DNA of 44,071 bases, from NCBI GenBank assembly GCA_009775605.1, contig VSPV01000001.1, forward strand, positions 1 to 44,071. Reading direction: 5' to 3'. Source of the stretch: Paramuribaculum sp. Lineage in GTDB: Bacteria; Bacteroidota; Bacteroidia; Bacteroidales; Muribaculaceae. Made by a program: the position numbers and the translations under genes. Positions 6,767 through 14,293 of the stretch are shown in pieces. The notes beneath the pieces were generated by a model that had not been told where the DNA came from, did no database searches, and worked only from the letters and a program-made list of their open reading frames with translations. Within the stretch, counting starts at the first letter, position 1, and each line of letters begins with the position of its first letter.

Positions 6767-7623
6767 TTCTTCTTTTTAGCCGGAGCCTCGTCGGCGAAAT
6801 GGTTGGGGAAAGAGAGTTCCACCGGTTTATGTGTCATGGCGTAGATCACCAGACCTATGCCGAGAAGAATGAACGGAATGCTCAGCAGCTGGCCCATGTT
6901 CAGGGTCATGTTCTCCTCGAAAGCCACCTGATTGTTCTTGACGAATTCTATGAGGAAACGCGGCAGGAAAATGCCAATGAAGAACACACCGAATATCAGT
7001 CCGGGGCGCCGCTCGGCATTCTTTTTCCAGTACATCCACATCAGCAGCCCGAAGAGCGCGAGATAGCAGAGCGATTCATATATCTGCGTAGGGTGGCACG
7101 CCTGTCCGGCATAGAGAGTCTGCCACTCCTGGGAGCGCACGAACATCATGCCCCAGGGAAGGTCGGTAGGATGGCCGAATATCTCCGAGTTCATCAGGTT
7201 GCCGAAGCGTATCATGGCGCCTACAAGCGCTATCGGTATCACCAGGCGGTCAAACGCCCACAGCGGATTGCGCTTCGTCGTGAACCATGAGAAGCAGAAC
7301 ACGCCTATCATCACGCCTATCGTGCCGCCGTGGCTGGCGAGACCGCCGTGCCATATCTGGAGTATCTCCATGGGATTCTTGGAATAGTAGTCCCATTCGT
7401 AGAATAACACGTGACCCAGACGGGCGCCTATTATGGTGCCTGCCATAGTCCACAGCAGGAGTATGCCCAGCCATTTCTCGGGGGCACCTTCATGGCGGTA
7501 GATCCGCGCTTCTATTTCGTATCCTATCAGGAAGCCGAGGGCGAACATCAGCCCGTACCACCTCACCTGAATGAAGGAGTCGATGAGGAATGGATTGGCG
7601 TTCCAGACTATATGGTCAAGCAT
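6763..7623 (-). CDS. lgt: Prolipoprotein diacylglyceryl transferase
   Basis: A 286-residue inner-membrane enzyme with about seven transmembrane segments. It moves a diacylglyceryl group from phosphatidylglycerol onto the lipobox cysteine of preprolipoproteins. The family marks are present: WHGGLASHGG (91-100, with H98) and IRFGNLMNSEIFG (138-150, the Lgt signature with R139, N142 and E147). The C-terminus is Lys-rich (KKKK). It is the first gene of a four-gene run with 4-base or 14-base junctions. Functionally it feeds the many lipoproteins seen here: TamL and all five fimbrial subunits carry lipoboxes. The start ATG 7623 gives a normal N-terminus. Confidence 0.96.
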   Translation of the reverse strand: MLDHIVWNANPFLIDSFIQVRWYGLMFALGFLIGYEIEARIYRHEGAPEKWLGILLLWTMAGTIIGARLGHVLFYEWDYYSKNPMEILQIWHGGLASHGGTIGVMIGVFCFSWFTTKRNPLWAFDRLVIPIALVGAMIRFGNLMNSEIFGHPTDLPWGMMFVRSQEWQTLYAGQACHPTQIYESLCYLALFGLLMWMYWKKNAERRPGLIFGVFFIGIFLPRFLIEFVKNNQVAFEENMTLNMGQLLSIPFILLGIGLVIYAMTHKPVELSFPNHFADEAPAKKKK

Positions 7624-7650
7624 AATTCAAACAGTTTTCGGGGTACAGAT

Positions 7651-7682
7651 AAAAAATTGCGCCCGGTATTTTCCGGGCGCAA
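7651..7682 (-). terminator. Strong intrinsic terminator after the sulfatase gene
   Basis: TTGCGCCCGG (7657-7666) pairs perfectly with CCGGGCGCAA (7673-7682) around a 6-base loop. On the minus strand it is followed by TTTTTT (7656-7651). It closes the pyrB - pyrI - flavin reductase - glyA - sulfatase run and lies 27 bases before the lgt start. A TAAATTTG on the minus strand at 7687-7680 could be a -7 box for lgt but overlaps this stem, and no -33 element was found. Confidence 0.88.
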
Positions 7683-7722
7683 ATTTAGCTATTTTTTATG
7701 GCAATCCTATATGAATAGGCGC

Positions 7723-9336
7723 TTATTTCGCTTTGCAGTTCTTGCAGGGGGCGAGAGCGGGCGAGGCATGCAGGGAGTCGAGTGCGGCCTGGTCGTTCTT
7801 TCTCACGGCCTGAATTATCTCATCCATGCGTTTCACCTTCTCGGGATGCTCCGGGGCCACGTTGTGGAGTTCGCCGGTGTCGGAGTCGGAGTAGAGCTGC
7901 GGACGGTCCAGATAGCCGGTCTCTATTTTCGGACCCCAGGGCACCATTGCGGGGCCGCCGTTGGGCTGGATATACTTCCAGTCGGGGGTACGGAGCGAGA
8001 GCGTCTTGTTGGAGGCCTGTTCCAGAACCCACGGACGCGGTTCGTCGCTCTGCCCCAGAACCACCGGCAGGCGGTTGTAGCTGTCGGGAGCGGCACCTGC
8101 AGGCATCCGTTCGCCCAGCAGCGCGGCCATGGAGGCCATCCAGTCTATCTGGGAGTTGAGCGCCGTGGAGGTCTTTCCGGCCGGTACGCCTCCCTTGGGC
8201 CAGCGCACGATCACCGGCACGCGTGTGCCGCCTTCGAAAGCGCTGTATTTTCCGCCGCGCAGATGTCCTGTGGGGGAATGGCCGTTGAGCAGTTCCTCGG
8301 CGCGGTCGTCATAGCCGTCATCCACCACGGGGCCGTTGTCGCTCGAGAGTATCACCAGCGTGTTGTTGGCTATCCCGAGGCTGTCCAGAGTGTCGAGAAT
8401 GCGTCCCACGCTCCAGTCAAACTGCACTATGGCGTCGCCGCGCACTCCCATCGGGTTCTTGCCGCGGAAGCGGTCGTGGGGGAAACGGGGCACGTGCACG
8501 TCGTTCGTGGCGAAATACATGAAGAAGGGTGCGTCGGCATTCTCCCTGATGAATTTCACGGCGTGGTCGGTGATGGAGTCGGCTATGTTCTCGTCTTTCC
8601 AGAGAGCCTTGCCTCCGCCTTTCATGTAGCCGATGCGGCTTATGCCGTTCACTATCGACATATCGTGCCCGTGGCTCGGCCGCTGGTTGAATAGCAGTTC
8701 GGGATTGTCCTTTCCCGTCGGCTCGCCTTCGAAATTACGCTCGTAGCTCACGTAAACTGGAGCTTCGGGATCGTAGTTGGCTATGCGGTTGTTCTCTATG
8801 AACACGCAGGGCACGCGGTCGGCTGTGGCGGCCATGATATATGAATAATCGAAGCCTATGTCGCCTAAGGCGCAGGGCAGGGGGGCGTTCCAGTCCTGTT
8901 TGCCTGTCTTGTCGCCTACGCCCAGATGCCATTTGCCGAAGGCCGAGGTGCGGTATCCGGCGTTGTGAAACAGGTCCGCCAGAGTGTACTTCTCGGGGCG
9001 GATTATCATGCCGGCGTCGCCGGGAGCCACGTCGGTGTCGGGGTGACGCCAGGCATATTCGCCTGTGAGCATCGAGTAGCGCGAGGGCGTGGAGGTGGCG
9101 GCGGTGGCGTGGGAGTTTGTGAACCGTGTGCCCTGTCGGGCGAGACGGTTCACATTCGGTGTGCTCACGTTTTTTGCGCCGTAGCACTCCAGATCTCCGT
9201 AACCGAGGTCGTCGGCGAATATTATCACCACGTTAGGGCGCTCGCTCCGCGGAGCCTTTTCAGCGGCCTGCGCATTTTGCGCGGCCGCTGAGGCTGTCAC
9301 GGCGGCCATGGCGGCCGTCAGCATTGATTTCTTCAT
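7723..9336 (-). CDS. Secreted sulfatase, Ser-type (S1 family)
   Basis: A 537-residue sulfatase with an N-terminal signal peptide (MKKSMLTAAM and an Ala-rich stretch to about residue 24). The catalytic signature is S82-T-P-S-R86, so the nucleophile is a serine that an anaerobic sulfatase-maturing enzyme must convert to formylglycine. ADDLGYGDLE (41-50) supplies metal ligands, and later SSDNGP and GKWHLG segments are typical of the alkaline phosphatase fold. It would remove sulfate esters from host or dietary glycans in the periplasm. The exact substrate is unknown. I chose ATG 9336 over an in-frame TTG at 9348; the glyA stop codon lies one base upstream (TGA-G-ATG), implying coupling. No maturase gene is nearby. 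Confidence 0.92.
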   Translation of the reverse strand: MKKSMLTAAMAAVTASAAAQNAQAAEKAPRSERPNVVIIFADDLGYGDLECYGAKNVSTPNVNRLARQGTRFTNSHATAATSTPSRYSMLTGEYAWRHPDTDVAPGDAGMIIRPEKYTLADLFHNAGYRTSAFGKWHLGVGDKTGKQDWNAPLPCALGDIGFDYSYIMAATADRVPCVFIENNRIANYDPEAPVYVSYERNFEGEPTGKDNPELLFNQRPSHGHDMSIVNGISRIGYMKGGGKALWKDENIADSITDHAVKFIRENADAPFFMYFATNDVHVPRFPHDRFRGKNPMGVRGDAIVQFDWSVGRILDTLDSLGIANNTLVILSSDNGPVVDDGYDDRAEELLNGHSPTGHLRGGKYSAFEGGTRVPVIVRWPKGGVPAGKTSTALNSQIDWMASMAALLGERMPAGAAPDSYNRLPVVLGQSDEPRPWVLEQASNKTLSLRTPDWKYIQPNGGPAMVPWGPKIETGYLDRPQLYSDSDTGELHNVAPEHPEKVKRMDEIIQAVRKNDQAALDSLHASPALAPCKNCKAK

Positions 9337-9337
9337 C

Positions 9338-10618
9338 TCAATAGGCAAACATGGGATATTTCTCCATGGTGGAGTTCACCTTCTCGCGCACGGCCTTTAT
9401 CACTTCGGCGCTTTCGGGGTTGGAGAGCACGGTGTCTATCATCTCCACGATTTCTCCCATGAGTTCCTCCTTGGCCCCGCGGGTGGTGATGGCGGGAGTG
9501 CCAAGGCGTATGCCTGAGGTCTGGAAGGGCGAGCGGCTGTCGAAGGGCACCATGTTCTTGTTGGCGGTGATGTCGGCTTCCACGAGCACTTTTTCGGCCA
9601 CCTTGCCGGTGAGGTCGGGGAATTTGGTGCGCAGGTCAATGAGCAGGCAGTGGTTGTCGGTTCCTTCCGAGATTATCTTGTAGCCTTTGTCGATGAGGGC
9701 GGCTGCCATGGCGGCGGCGTTGTGCTTCACCTGCAGCTGATATTCGCGGAATGAGGGCTGCAGCGCCTCCCCGAAGGCAACGGCTTTGGCGGCGATCACA
9801 TGCTCGAGCGGGCCGCCCTGTACGCCGGGGAACACGGCCGAGTCAAGCAGCGATGACATCATGCGTGTCTCGCCCTTGTTGTTGGTCTTGCCGAAGGGGT
9901 TGGGGAAATCCTTGCCCATGAGGATTATGCCGCCGCGCGGACCGCGAAGGGTCTTGTGGGTGGTCGAGGTCACGATATGGGCGTATTTCACCGGGTTTTC
10001 CAGCAGTCCGGCTGCTATGAGTCCGGCGGGATGGGCCATGTCGATCATCAGTATGGCACCGATTTCATCGGCCAGACGGCGCATGCGGGCGTAATCCCAG
10101 TCGCGCGAATAGGCGCTGGCGCCGCCCACTATCAGGCGCGGACGCTCGCGGCGTGCCACTTCCTCCATCTGCTCATAGTCCACGCGGCCGGTCTCGGCGC
10201 TCACATTGTATTCCAGAGCGTGGAAAATCAGGCCCGAGAAGTTCACGGGGCTGCCGTGGGTCAGGTGGCCGCCGTGGCTCAGGTTCAGGCCAAGGAATTT
10301 GTCGCCGGGTTTCAGACATGCCATGAACACGGCCATGTTGGCCTGTGCGCCCGAGTGGGGCTGTACGTTGGCGTATTCGGCTCCGAAGAGCTCTTTCACA
10401 CGGTCTATGGCCAGCTGCTCCACCTGGTCAACCACCTGGCAGCCGCCGTAGTAGCGGTGTCCGGGATAGCCTTCGGCATATTTGTTGGTGAGGCATGAGC
10501 CCATGGCGCGCATCACTTCGTCGCTCACGAAGTTTTCCGATGCTATGAGTTCAATACCTTTGAGCTGGCGCTGGTGTTCGCGCTCGATGAGGTCAAAAAT
10601 CTTGGCGTCTTTTTCCAT
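9338..10618 (-). CDS. glyA: Serine hydroxymethyltransferase
   Basis: The 426-residue PLP enzyme interconverts serine and glycine while loading a one-carbon unit onto tetrahydrofolate. Diagnostic segments are ELIASENFVS (23-32), NKYAEGYPGHRYYGG (45-59), and the PLP-lysine motif TSTTHKTLRGPRGG (217-230), with K222 as the Schiff-base lysine. Length is typical of bacterial GlyA. It lies 28 bases downstream of the flavin reductase gene and one base upstream of the sulfatase start, in a run headed by pyrB. The one-carbon product is used in purine and thymidylate synthesis, which fits co-expression with a pyrimidine operon. Confidence 0.98.
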   Translation of the reverse strand: MEKDAKIFDLIEREHQRQLKGIELIASENFVSDEVMRAMGSCLTNKYAEGYPGHRYYGGCQVVDQVEQLAIDRVKELFGAEYANVQPHSGAQANMAVFMACLKPGDKFLGLNLSHGGHLTHGSPVNFSGLIFHALEYNVSAETGRVDYEQMEEVARRERPRLIVGGASAYSRDWDYARMRRLADEIGAILMIDMAHPAGLIAAGLLENPVKYAHIVTSTTHKTLRGPRGGIILMGKDFPNPFGKTNNKGETRMMSSLLDSAVFPGVQGGPLEHVIAAKAVAFGEALQPSFREYQLQVKHNAAAMAAALIDKGYKIISEGTDNHCLLIDLRTKFPDLTGKVAEKVLVEADITANKNMVPFDSRSPFQTSGIRLGTPAITTRGAKEELMGEIVEMIDTVLSNPESAEVIKAVREKVNSTMEKYPMFAY

Positions 10619-10646
10619 TTTAATGAGTTGAATAGATATGTTTGGT

Positions 10647-11216
10647 TTATTTCTTTTTTCTTACGCTCCAGCCGAAGCGGCCTATTTCCGGCCCCTGGCT
10701 GAAATATGCTCCGTGGCTGTAGCTCATCAGGCCTGCGCGGTCCAGCCGGAAAGCCCCGGTATCGGGGTCGATCAGCTCCGGGTCGGCAAGCACGTCGAGC
10801 ACTTCGGCCACGAACATGTGGTGGCTCCCCAGCGGAATTATCTCCCTGACGCGGCATTCAATGCTCAGCGGCGACTCCGCCACCGACGGACAGGCCACTT
10901 TCACGCCCTTTTCAGGCGTCAGGCCGGTCTCTTTCCATTTGTCGAAGTCGCGTCCGGATTTCACTCCGCACCAGTCGGTGGCACGTGCCATGGCCTCGGT
11001 GGTGAGATTGACGGTGAATTCCATCTTCTCCCGGATTATGCCGTAGCTGTGGCGCTCGGGGCGCAGCGAGATGTAGAGCATGGCCGGATTGGTGCATATG
11101 GTGCCCGTCCAGGCCACTGTCACCAGATTCGACCGCTCGCTGTCGCCGCAGCTCACCAGCACTGCCGGCAGCGGGTAGACCATTGTCCCTGCTTTCCACT
11201 CTTCTTTTCGTGCCAT
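10647..11216 (-). CDS. Flavin reductase-like FMN-binding protein
   Basis: A 189-residue protein of the flavin reductase/flavoredoxin family (split-barrel fold). MVYPLPAVLVSCG near the N-terminus, TVAWTGTICTNPAMLYISL (about 33-51) and EFTVNLTTEAMA (about 66-77) match the FMN-binding strands and loop of this family. It would bind FMN and pass electrons from NAD(P)H or a partner protein; the exact reaction is not readable. It sits 24 bases after pyrI and 28 before glyA. I recall this gene order (pyrB, pyrI, flavin reductase-like, glyA) as common in Bacteroidales, so a conserved function in the group is likely. Confidence 0.85.
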   Translation of the reverse strand: MARKEEWKAGTMVYPLPAVLVSCGDSERSNLVTVAWTGTICTNPAMLYISLRPERHSYGIIREKMEFTVNLTTEAMARATDWCGVKSGRDFDKWKETGLTPEKGVKVACPSVAESPLSIECRVREIIPLGSHHMFVAEVLDVLADPELIDPDTGAFRLDRAGLMSYSHGAYFSQGPEIGRFGWSVRKKK

Positions 11217-11240
11217 ATCTCCTGAGAGGGGGTAGGGGGA

Positions 11241-11702
11241 TTACTCGATTTTGGCGTCGGAGCTTTTCACCGTGTGGCCGCAGTAGTGGCAGCGCAGCGT
11301 CACGTCCTCGCGGTCCACCACCTCGAAGCGCGTGTCCATGGGCTCGTTGTTGGTGATGCACTTGGGGTTGTTGCAGCGCACTATTCCCACAATGGTGTCA
11401 GGCAGCGACACATCGCGTTTCTCGGCCACCTCGAAGTCGCGTATCACGTTTATGCGGGCGTGGGGGGCGATAATTGCTATGCGGTTCAGGGTCTCTTCGG
11501 GAAACTCCACATCGGCCACCTTGATGATTCCTTTGGAGCCAAGATGCTTGCTCTCGAGATTGTTGCCTATTGTCACATGGTTGGTCATATTCTCTATGCC
11601 CAGAATTCTCACAGCTTTGAAAAGGTTGCGGCTGGGAATGCGGTCAACCACGGTGCCGTTGCGCAGCGCGGCCACGGCGAGTTCTTTCTTCTGGTTTGTC
11701 AT
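11241..11702 (-). CDS. pyrI: Aspartate carbamoyltransferase regulatory subunit
   Basis: The 153-residue protein is PyrI, which binds nucleotide effectors (CTP, ATP, UTP) and transmits allosteric control to PyrB. The N-terminal effector domain contains GTVVDRIPSRN (16-26) and the zinc domain has four cysteine ligands C110, C115, C138 and C141 (CNNPKC ... CHYC). Length equals the E. coli protein. Its start overlaps the pyrB stop by four bases (11699-11702), the usual coupling that fixes subunit ratio in the holoenzyme. All zinc ligands are intact, so a regulated dodecameric enzyme is expected. Confidence 0.97.
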   Translation of the reverse strand: MTNQKKELAVAALRNGTVVDRIPSRNLFKAVRILGIENMTNHVTIGNNLESKHLGSKGIIKVADVEFPEETLNRIAIIAPHARINVIRDFEVAEKRDVSLPDTIVGIVRCNNPKCITNNEPMDTRFEVVDREDVTLRCHYCGHTVKSSDAKIE

Positions 11703-12637
11703 TGCTGTTGGTTTTCTTGTTTGAGAATATCGATTCCGAGCGAGCGGCAGATGATGGCCTGGCGTGCGAAGAGTCCGTTGCGGGCCTGGTCGAAGTAGTA
11801 GGCCTGGGGTGTGTCGTCCACATCCAGGGCTATCTCGTTGACGCGGGGCAGCGGGTGGAGCACCTTGAGGTTGGGTTTAGTTCCGGCAAGCATGTCGGCG
11901 CGCAGGGTATAGAGGTTCTTCACCTTCTCATACTCCATTATGTCGGTGAAGCGTTCGCGCTGCACTCGGGTCATATACAGAATGTCGGTCTGTGCCAGCA
12001 CCTCGCTGTTGAAGTCCTTTTCCAGACGGTAGCGTATGCCGTGGTCATCGCAGAACTGCAGGTATTCGCGGGGCATCTGCAGCTCGTCGCAGGCCACGAA
12101 TATGAACGTGGGGTTGAAATAGCGCATCGCCATCAGGAGCGAGTGGACGGTGCGTCCGTATTTCAGGTCGCCCACCATGGTTATGGTCAGGTCGTTGAGT
12201 GTTCCCTGGGTCTTGGCTATCGAATAGAGGTCGAGGAGCGTCTGCGAGGGGTGCTGGTTGGCGCCGTCGCCCGCGTTGATAATCGGGGTGTCGGTCACCT
12301 CCGTGGCGTAGCGGGCCGCTCCTTCCAGATAGTGGCGCATTATGATAAGATCCACGTAGTTGCTCACCATTTTTATGGTGTCTTTGAGGGTCTCGCCTTT
12401 CGACGAGCTTGAGGTCGAGGCATCGGAGAAGCCTATCACGCGGCCGCCGAGGCGGTTTACCGCAGTTTCAAAACTCAGACGTGTGCGCGTGGAGGGTTCA
12501 AAAAAAAGAGTCGCCACAACCTTGCCGTCAAGTATCTTATGGTTGGGGTGCTCTTCAAAATAACGCGCGCGCTCTATCAGACCGAGGATTTCATCGCGAG
12601 AAATGTCGTCGATTGAAACAAGACTGTTGCTGTTCAT
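11699..12637 (-). CDS. pyrB: Aspartate carbamoyltransferase catalytic subunit
   Basis: PyrB condenses carbamoyl phosphate and aspartate in the first committed step of pyrimidine synthesis. The carbamoyl-phosphate motif is FFEPSTRTRLSFE (about 46-58), followed by the 80s-loop region with SSSSKGETLKD, and HPSQTLLDLY in the middle. The protein is 312 residues from ATG 12637, the usual length. A longer reading with TTG at 12676 is excluded, because that codon lies in the -7 promoter box. Leader length would be about 30 nt, too short for a UTP-sensing attenuator of the enterobacterial kind. It heads the run pyrB - pyrI - flavin reductase - glyA - sulfatase. Confidence 0.97.
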   Translation of the reverse strand: MNSNSLVSIDDISRDEILGLIERARYFEEHPNHKILDGKVVATLFFEPSTRTRLSFETAVNRLGGRVIGFSDASTSSSSKGETLKDTIKMVSNYVDLIIMRHYLEGAARYATEVTDTPIINAGDGANQHPSQTLLDLYSIAKTQGTLNDLTITMVGDLKYGRTVHSLLMAMRYFNPTFIFVACDELQMPREYLQFCDDHGIRYRLEKDFNSEVLAQTDILYMTRVQRERFTDIMEYEKVKNLYTLRADMLAGTKPNLKVLHPLPRVNEIALDVDDTPQAYYFDQARNGLFARQAIICRSLGIDILKQENQQQ

Positions 12638-12673
12638 AGCGGGTGTTGCCGGATGGGTTGATTTCCGTTGCCG

Positions 12674-12705
12674 CAAAGTTAGCTATTTCCTTAATACCCC
12701 GCAAA
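12674..12705 (-). promoter_or_regulatory. Promoter of the pyrB operon
   Basis: On the minus strand TTTG (12705-12702), 20 bases, then TAACTTTG (12681-12674) form an exact Bacteroidetes -33/-7 promoter. Transcription should begin near 12668, about 30 nt before the pyrB start codon. This is one of the two best promoters in the window. Confidence 0.8.
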
Positions 12706-12785
12706 TCAATCTTACCAAACTCTTTTTGTACAAATCAGTATTACCCCCACCCAAAAAAAAATGTATGACAGTATTGCCTCCCAAA

Positions 12786-12860
12786 TGTAGGGATGCTCCA
12801 TGGAGCATCCGCCCCACCCATCATTAATTGCCAACGGATGCACGAGCGTGCATCCCTACA
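12786..12860. repeat. Two-hairpin palindromic repeat, copy A
   Basis: TGTAGGG (12786-12792) and CCCTACA (12854-12860) form the outer inverted repeat. Inside are a perfect 20-base palindrome, GGATGCTCCATGGAGCATCC (12791-12810), and a hairpin with 9-bp arms GGATGCACG/CGTGCATCC around AG (12836-12855). Same family as the copies at 15764-15836 and 22156-22299. It sits between the pyrB promoter and the 3' end of the histidine kinase gene. Confidence 0.8.
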
Positions 12861-13012
12861 ATTTGAACGGTACTCACTCACGGAGCACCGGAGGTGCGAT
12901 ATCTGTACAACCCACTGCGTGAGCTGTGGGACAGAAGCCCCCGTCCTCCCCATGCGGCGAGCCGCGGAGCGCGCTGCCGCACAGCGCGTCAGCATAGGCC
13001 TTTCCAGAGCCT
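12861..13012. other. Non-coding stretch with a further GC hairpin
   Basis: This 152-base stretch follows repeat copy A. It contains CGCGCTG (12970-12976) pairing with CAGCGCG (12982-12988) around five bases, without a T-run, and CACGGAGCACCGGAGGTGCG near 12880-12899. The latter looks like part of a dispersed Bacteroidales repeat, but that is only an impression. Open frames through here on both strands appear to be repeat-derived. The histidine kinase operon has no clear terminator other than these structures. Confidence 0.4.
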
Positions 13013-14293
13013 TTAAAATTTGATGGTGAAGGAAGTGAGCCCCGTAGCTCGGTCGGTTGCCAGCGAGAAGCGGAAGCCGTGGCGTCGCAGCACTTCGGCC
13101 GTCACCATCAGTCCCAGTCCCTGGCCGCTCGGTTTGGTGGAATAGAACGGCGAGAAGATGTGCGATTCCGCTTCCGGCGAGATGCCCGCGCCGTTGTCGG
13201 TTACTATGAGTTTGCCCGGCGCGGTGGCTATCTCTATGCTGCCGTCGCTTCCTATGCTTTCCTTGGCGTTCTTCACCACGTTGACCAGCACCTGCTCCAT
13301 CAGCACGCGGTCAACCGACACCGCTATCGGCTCGGTGTGCAGACGGGTGGTAAGCGTGATGTTCACGCCCGAACAGATGCTTTCCAGAAATGGCAGATTG
13401 TGGAGCACGAATTTGTTTATATCCATCGCATCGAGCTGCAGAGGGGGAATCCTCACCAGATTTGCATAGGAGGAAATGAAGCTGTTCAGGCCCTCTATGC
13501 GTTCCCGGCAGCTTTCCACGGCGTCGCTCATTTCGTCGTCGCCGCCTTCACTGCAGAATATCCCGCCTATGGCCTCGAGCAGCGATGATATTCCGGCCGA
13601 GGTGTTGTTTACCTCATGGGCTATCACGCGTATCACCTTCTCGTAGGCCTGTTTCTCGGCTTTAATCATCTCGTCGGCAAGGCTATCTATCAGATAGAAG
13701 CGCCTCATCACGCCCGAGTCTATGAACGTCTGACACGAGCAGCGGTACACTCTGCTGTCGGCCATCCTAACCGTGCTGCTCTCTCCCGGCGAAAGCGTGG
13801 CGAGCGTCGCGGCCGGCTGTGACGGCCGGTCGGCCAGATTGGTGCGCAGCAGTTCGTTGGCCGAATCGGCGTCGAGCATCTTTATTGCCGAGGGATTCAC
13901 CAGCGCCACGCGTCCCTCCAGGTCAAGCACTACGATTCCCGAAGGCGATGCGTTTATCATCAGTTCCATGAAGTGATATTGCTCCTGACGGTACACGCGC
14001 TCGTTTTTTATCTGCATCATCATGTTGTTGAACAGCTCCACGAGCTTTTCCGTGTCGAGCTGGCCCACTTTGGCAAGGCGGCTGCTGAAATCCTGACCCT
14101 TGAGAAGGTCCATGCCCAGAAGAACGGCGCTCACCGGCCGCACGAGCGAGTAATATGTCACCCCCATAAACACCGCCGCCATCGCCTCGAGTCCCAGATA
14201 CCACCAGTAGAGCGGGGGCCGCATCACGGCCGTGAACACAAGCAGCGCCACCAATATCAGCGCCAGCACATAGAATACCTTTTTGAACTTCAT
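13013..14293 (-). CDS. Sensor histidine kinase of the NtrB/NtrY type
   Basis: A 426-residue kinase, partner of the response regulator upstream. Two transmembrane helices (about 7-24 and 28-49) are separated by only a few residues (RPPLYW), so there is essentially no periplasmic sensor. A HAMP-like linker (about 50-100) and a PAS-like domain (about 105-200, with NASPSGIVVLDLEGRVALVN) follow. The catalytic core has the phospho-acceptor H226 (VIAHEVNN), N342 in the N box (KNAKES), G1 DNGAG (366-370) and G2 GQGLGL (390-395). It should sense a membrane or cytoplasmic signal, autophosphorylate and pass phosphate to D50 of the regulator. The start overlaps the regulator stop by four bases. The efflux genes next door are the obvious targets. 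Confidence 0.93.
   Translation of the reverse strand: MKFKKVFYVLALILVALLVFTAVMRPPLYWWYLGLEAMAAVFMGVTYYSLVRPVSAVLLGMDLLKGQDFSSRLAKVGQLDTEKLVELFNNMMMQIKNERVYRQEQYHFMELMINASPSGIVVLDLEGRVALVNPSAIKMLDADSANELLRTNLADRPSQPAATLATLSPGESSTVRMADSRVYRCSCQTFIDSGVMRRFYLIDSLADEMIKAEKQAYEKVIRVIAHEVNNTSAGISSLLEAIGGIFCSEGGDDEMSDAVESCRERIEGLNSFISSYANLVRIPPLQLDAMDINKFVLHNLPFLESICSGVNITLTTRLHTEPIAVSVDRVLMEQVLVNVVKNAKESIGSDGSIEIATAPGKLIVTDNGAGISPEAESHIFSPFYSTKPSGQGLGLMVTAEVLRRHGFRFSLATDRATGLTSFTIKF

Noticed and set aside
7411..8694. Plus-strand frame of 427 codons opposite lgt and the sulfatase
   Set aside because: It runs across a strong terminator and two genes on the other strand, and has no recognisable domain.
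12741..12995. 84-codon minus-strand frame through repeat copy A
   Set aside because: Its sequence is the translation of palindromic repeats and it has no homology that I recognise; better explained as repeat-derived.
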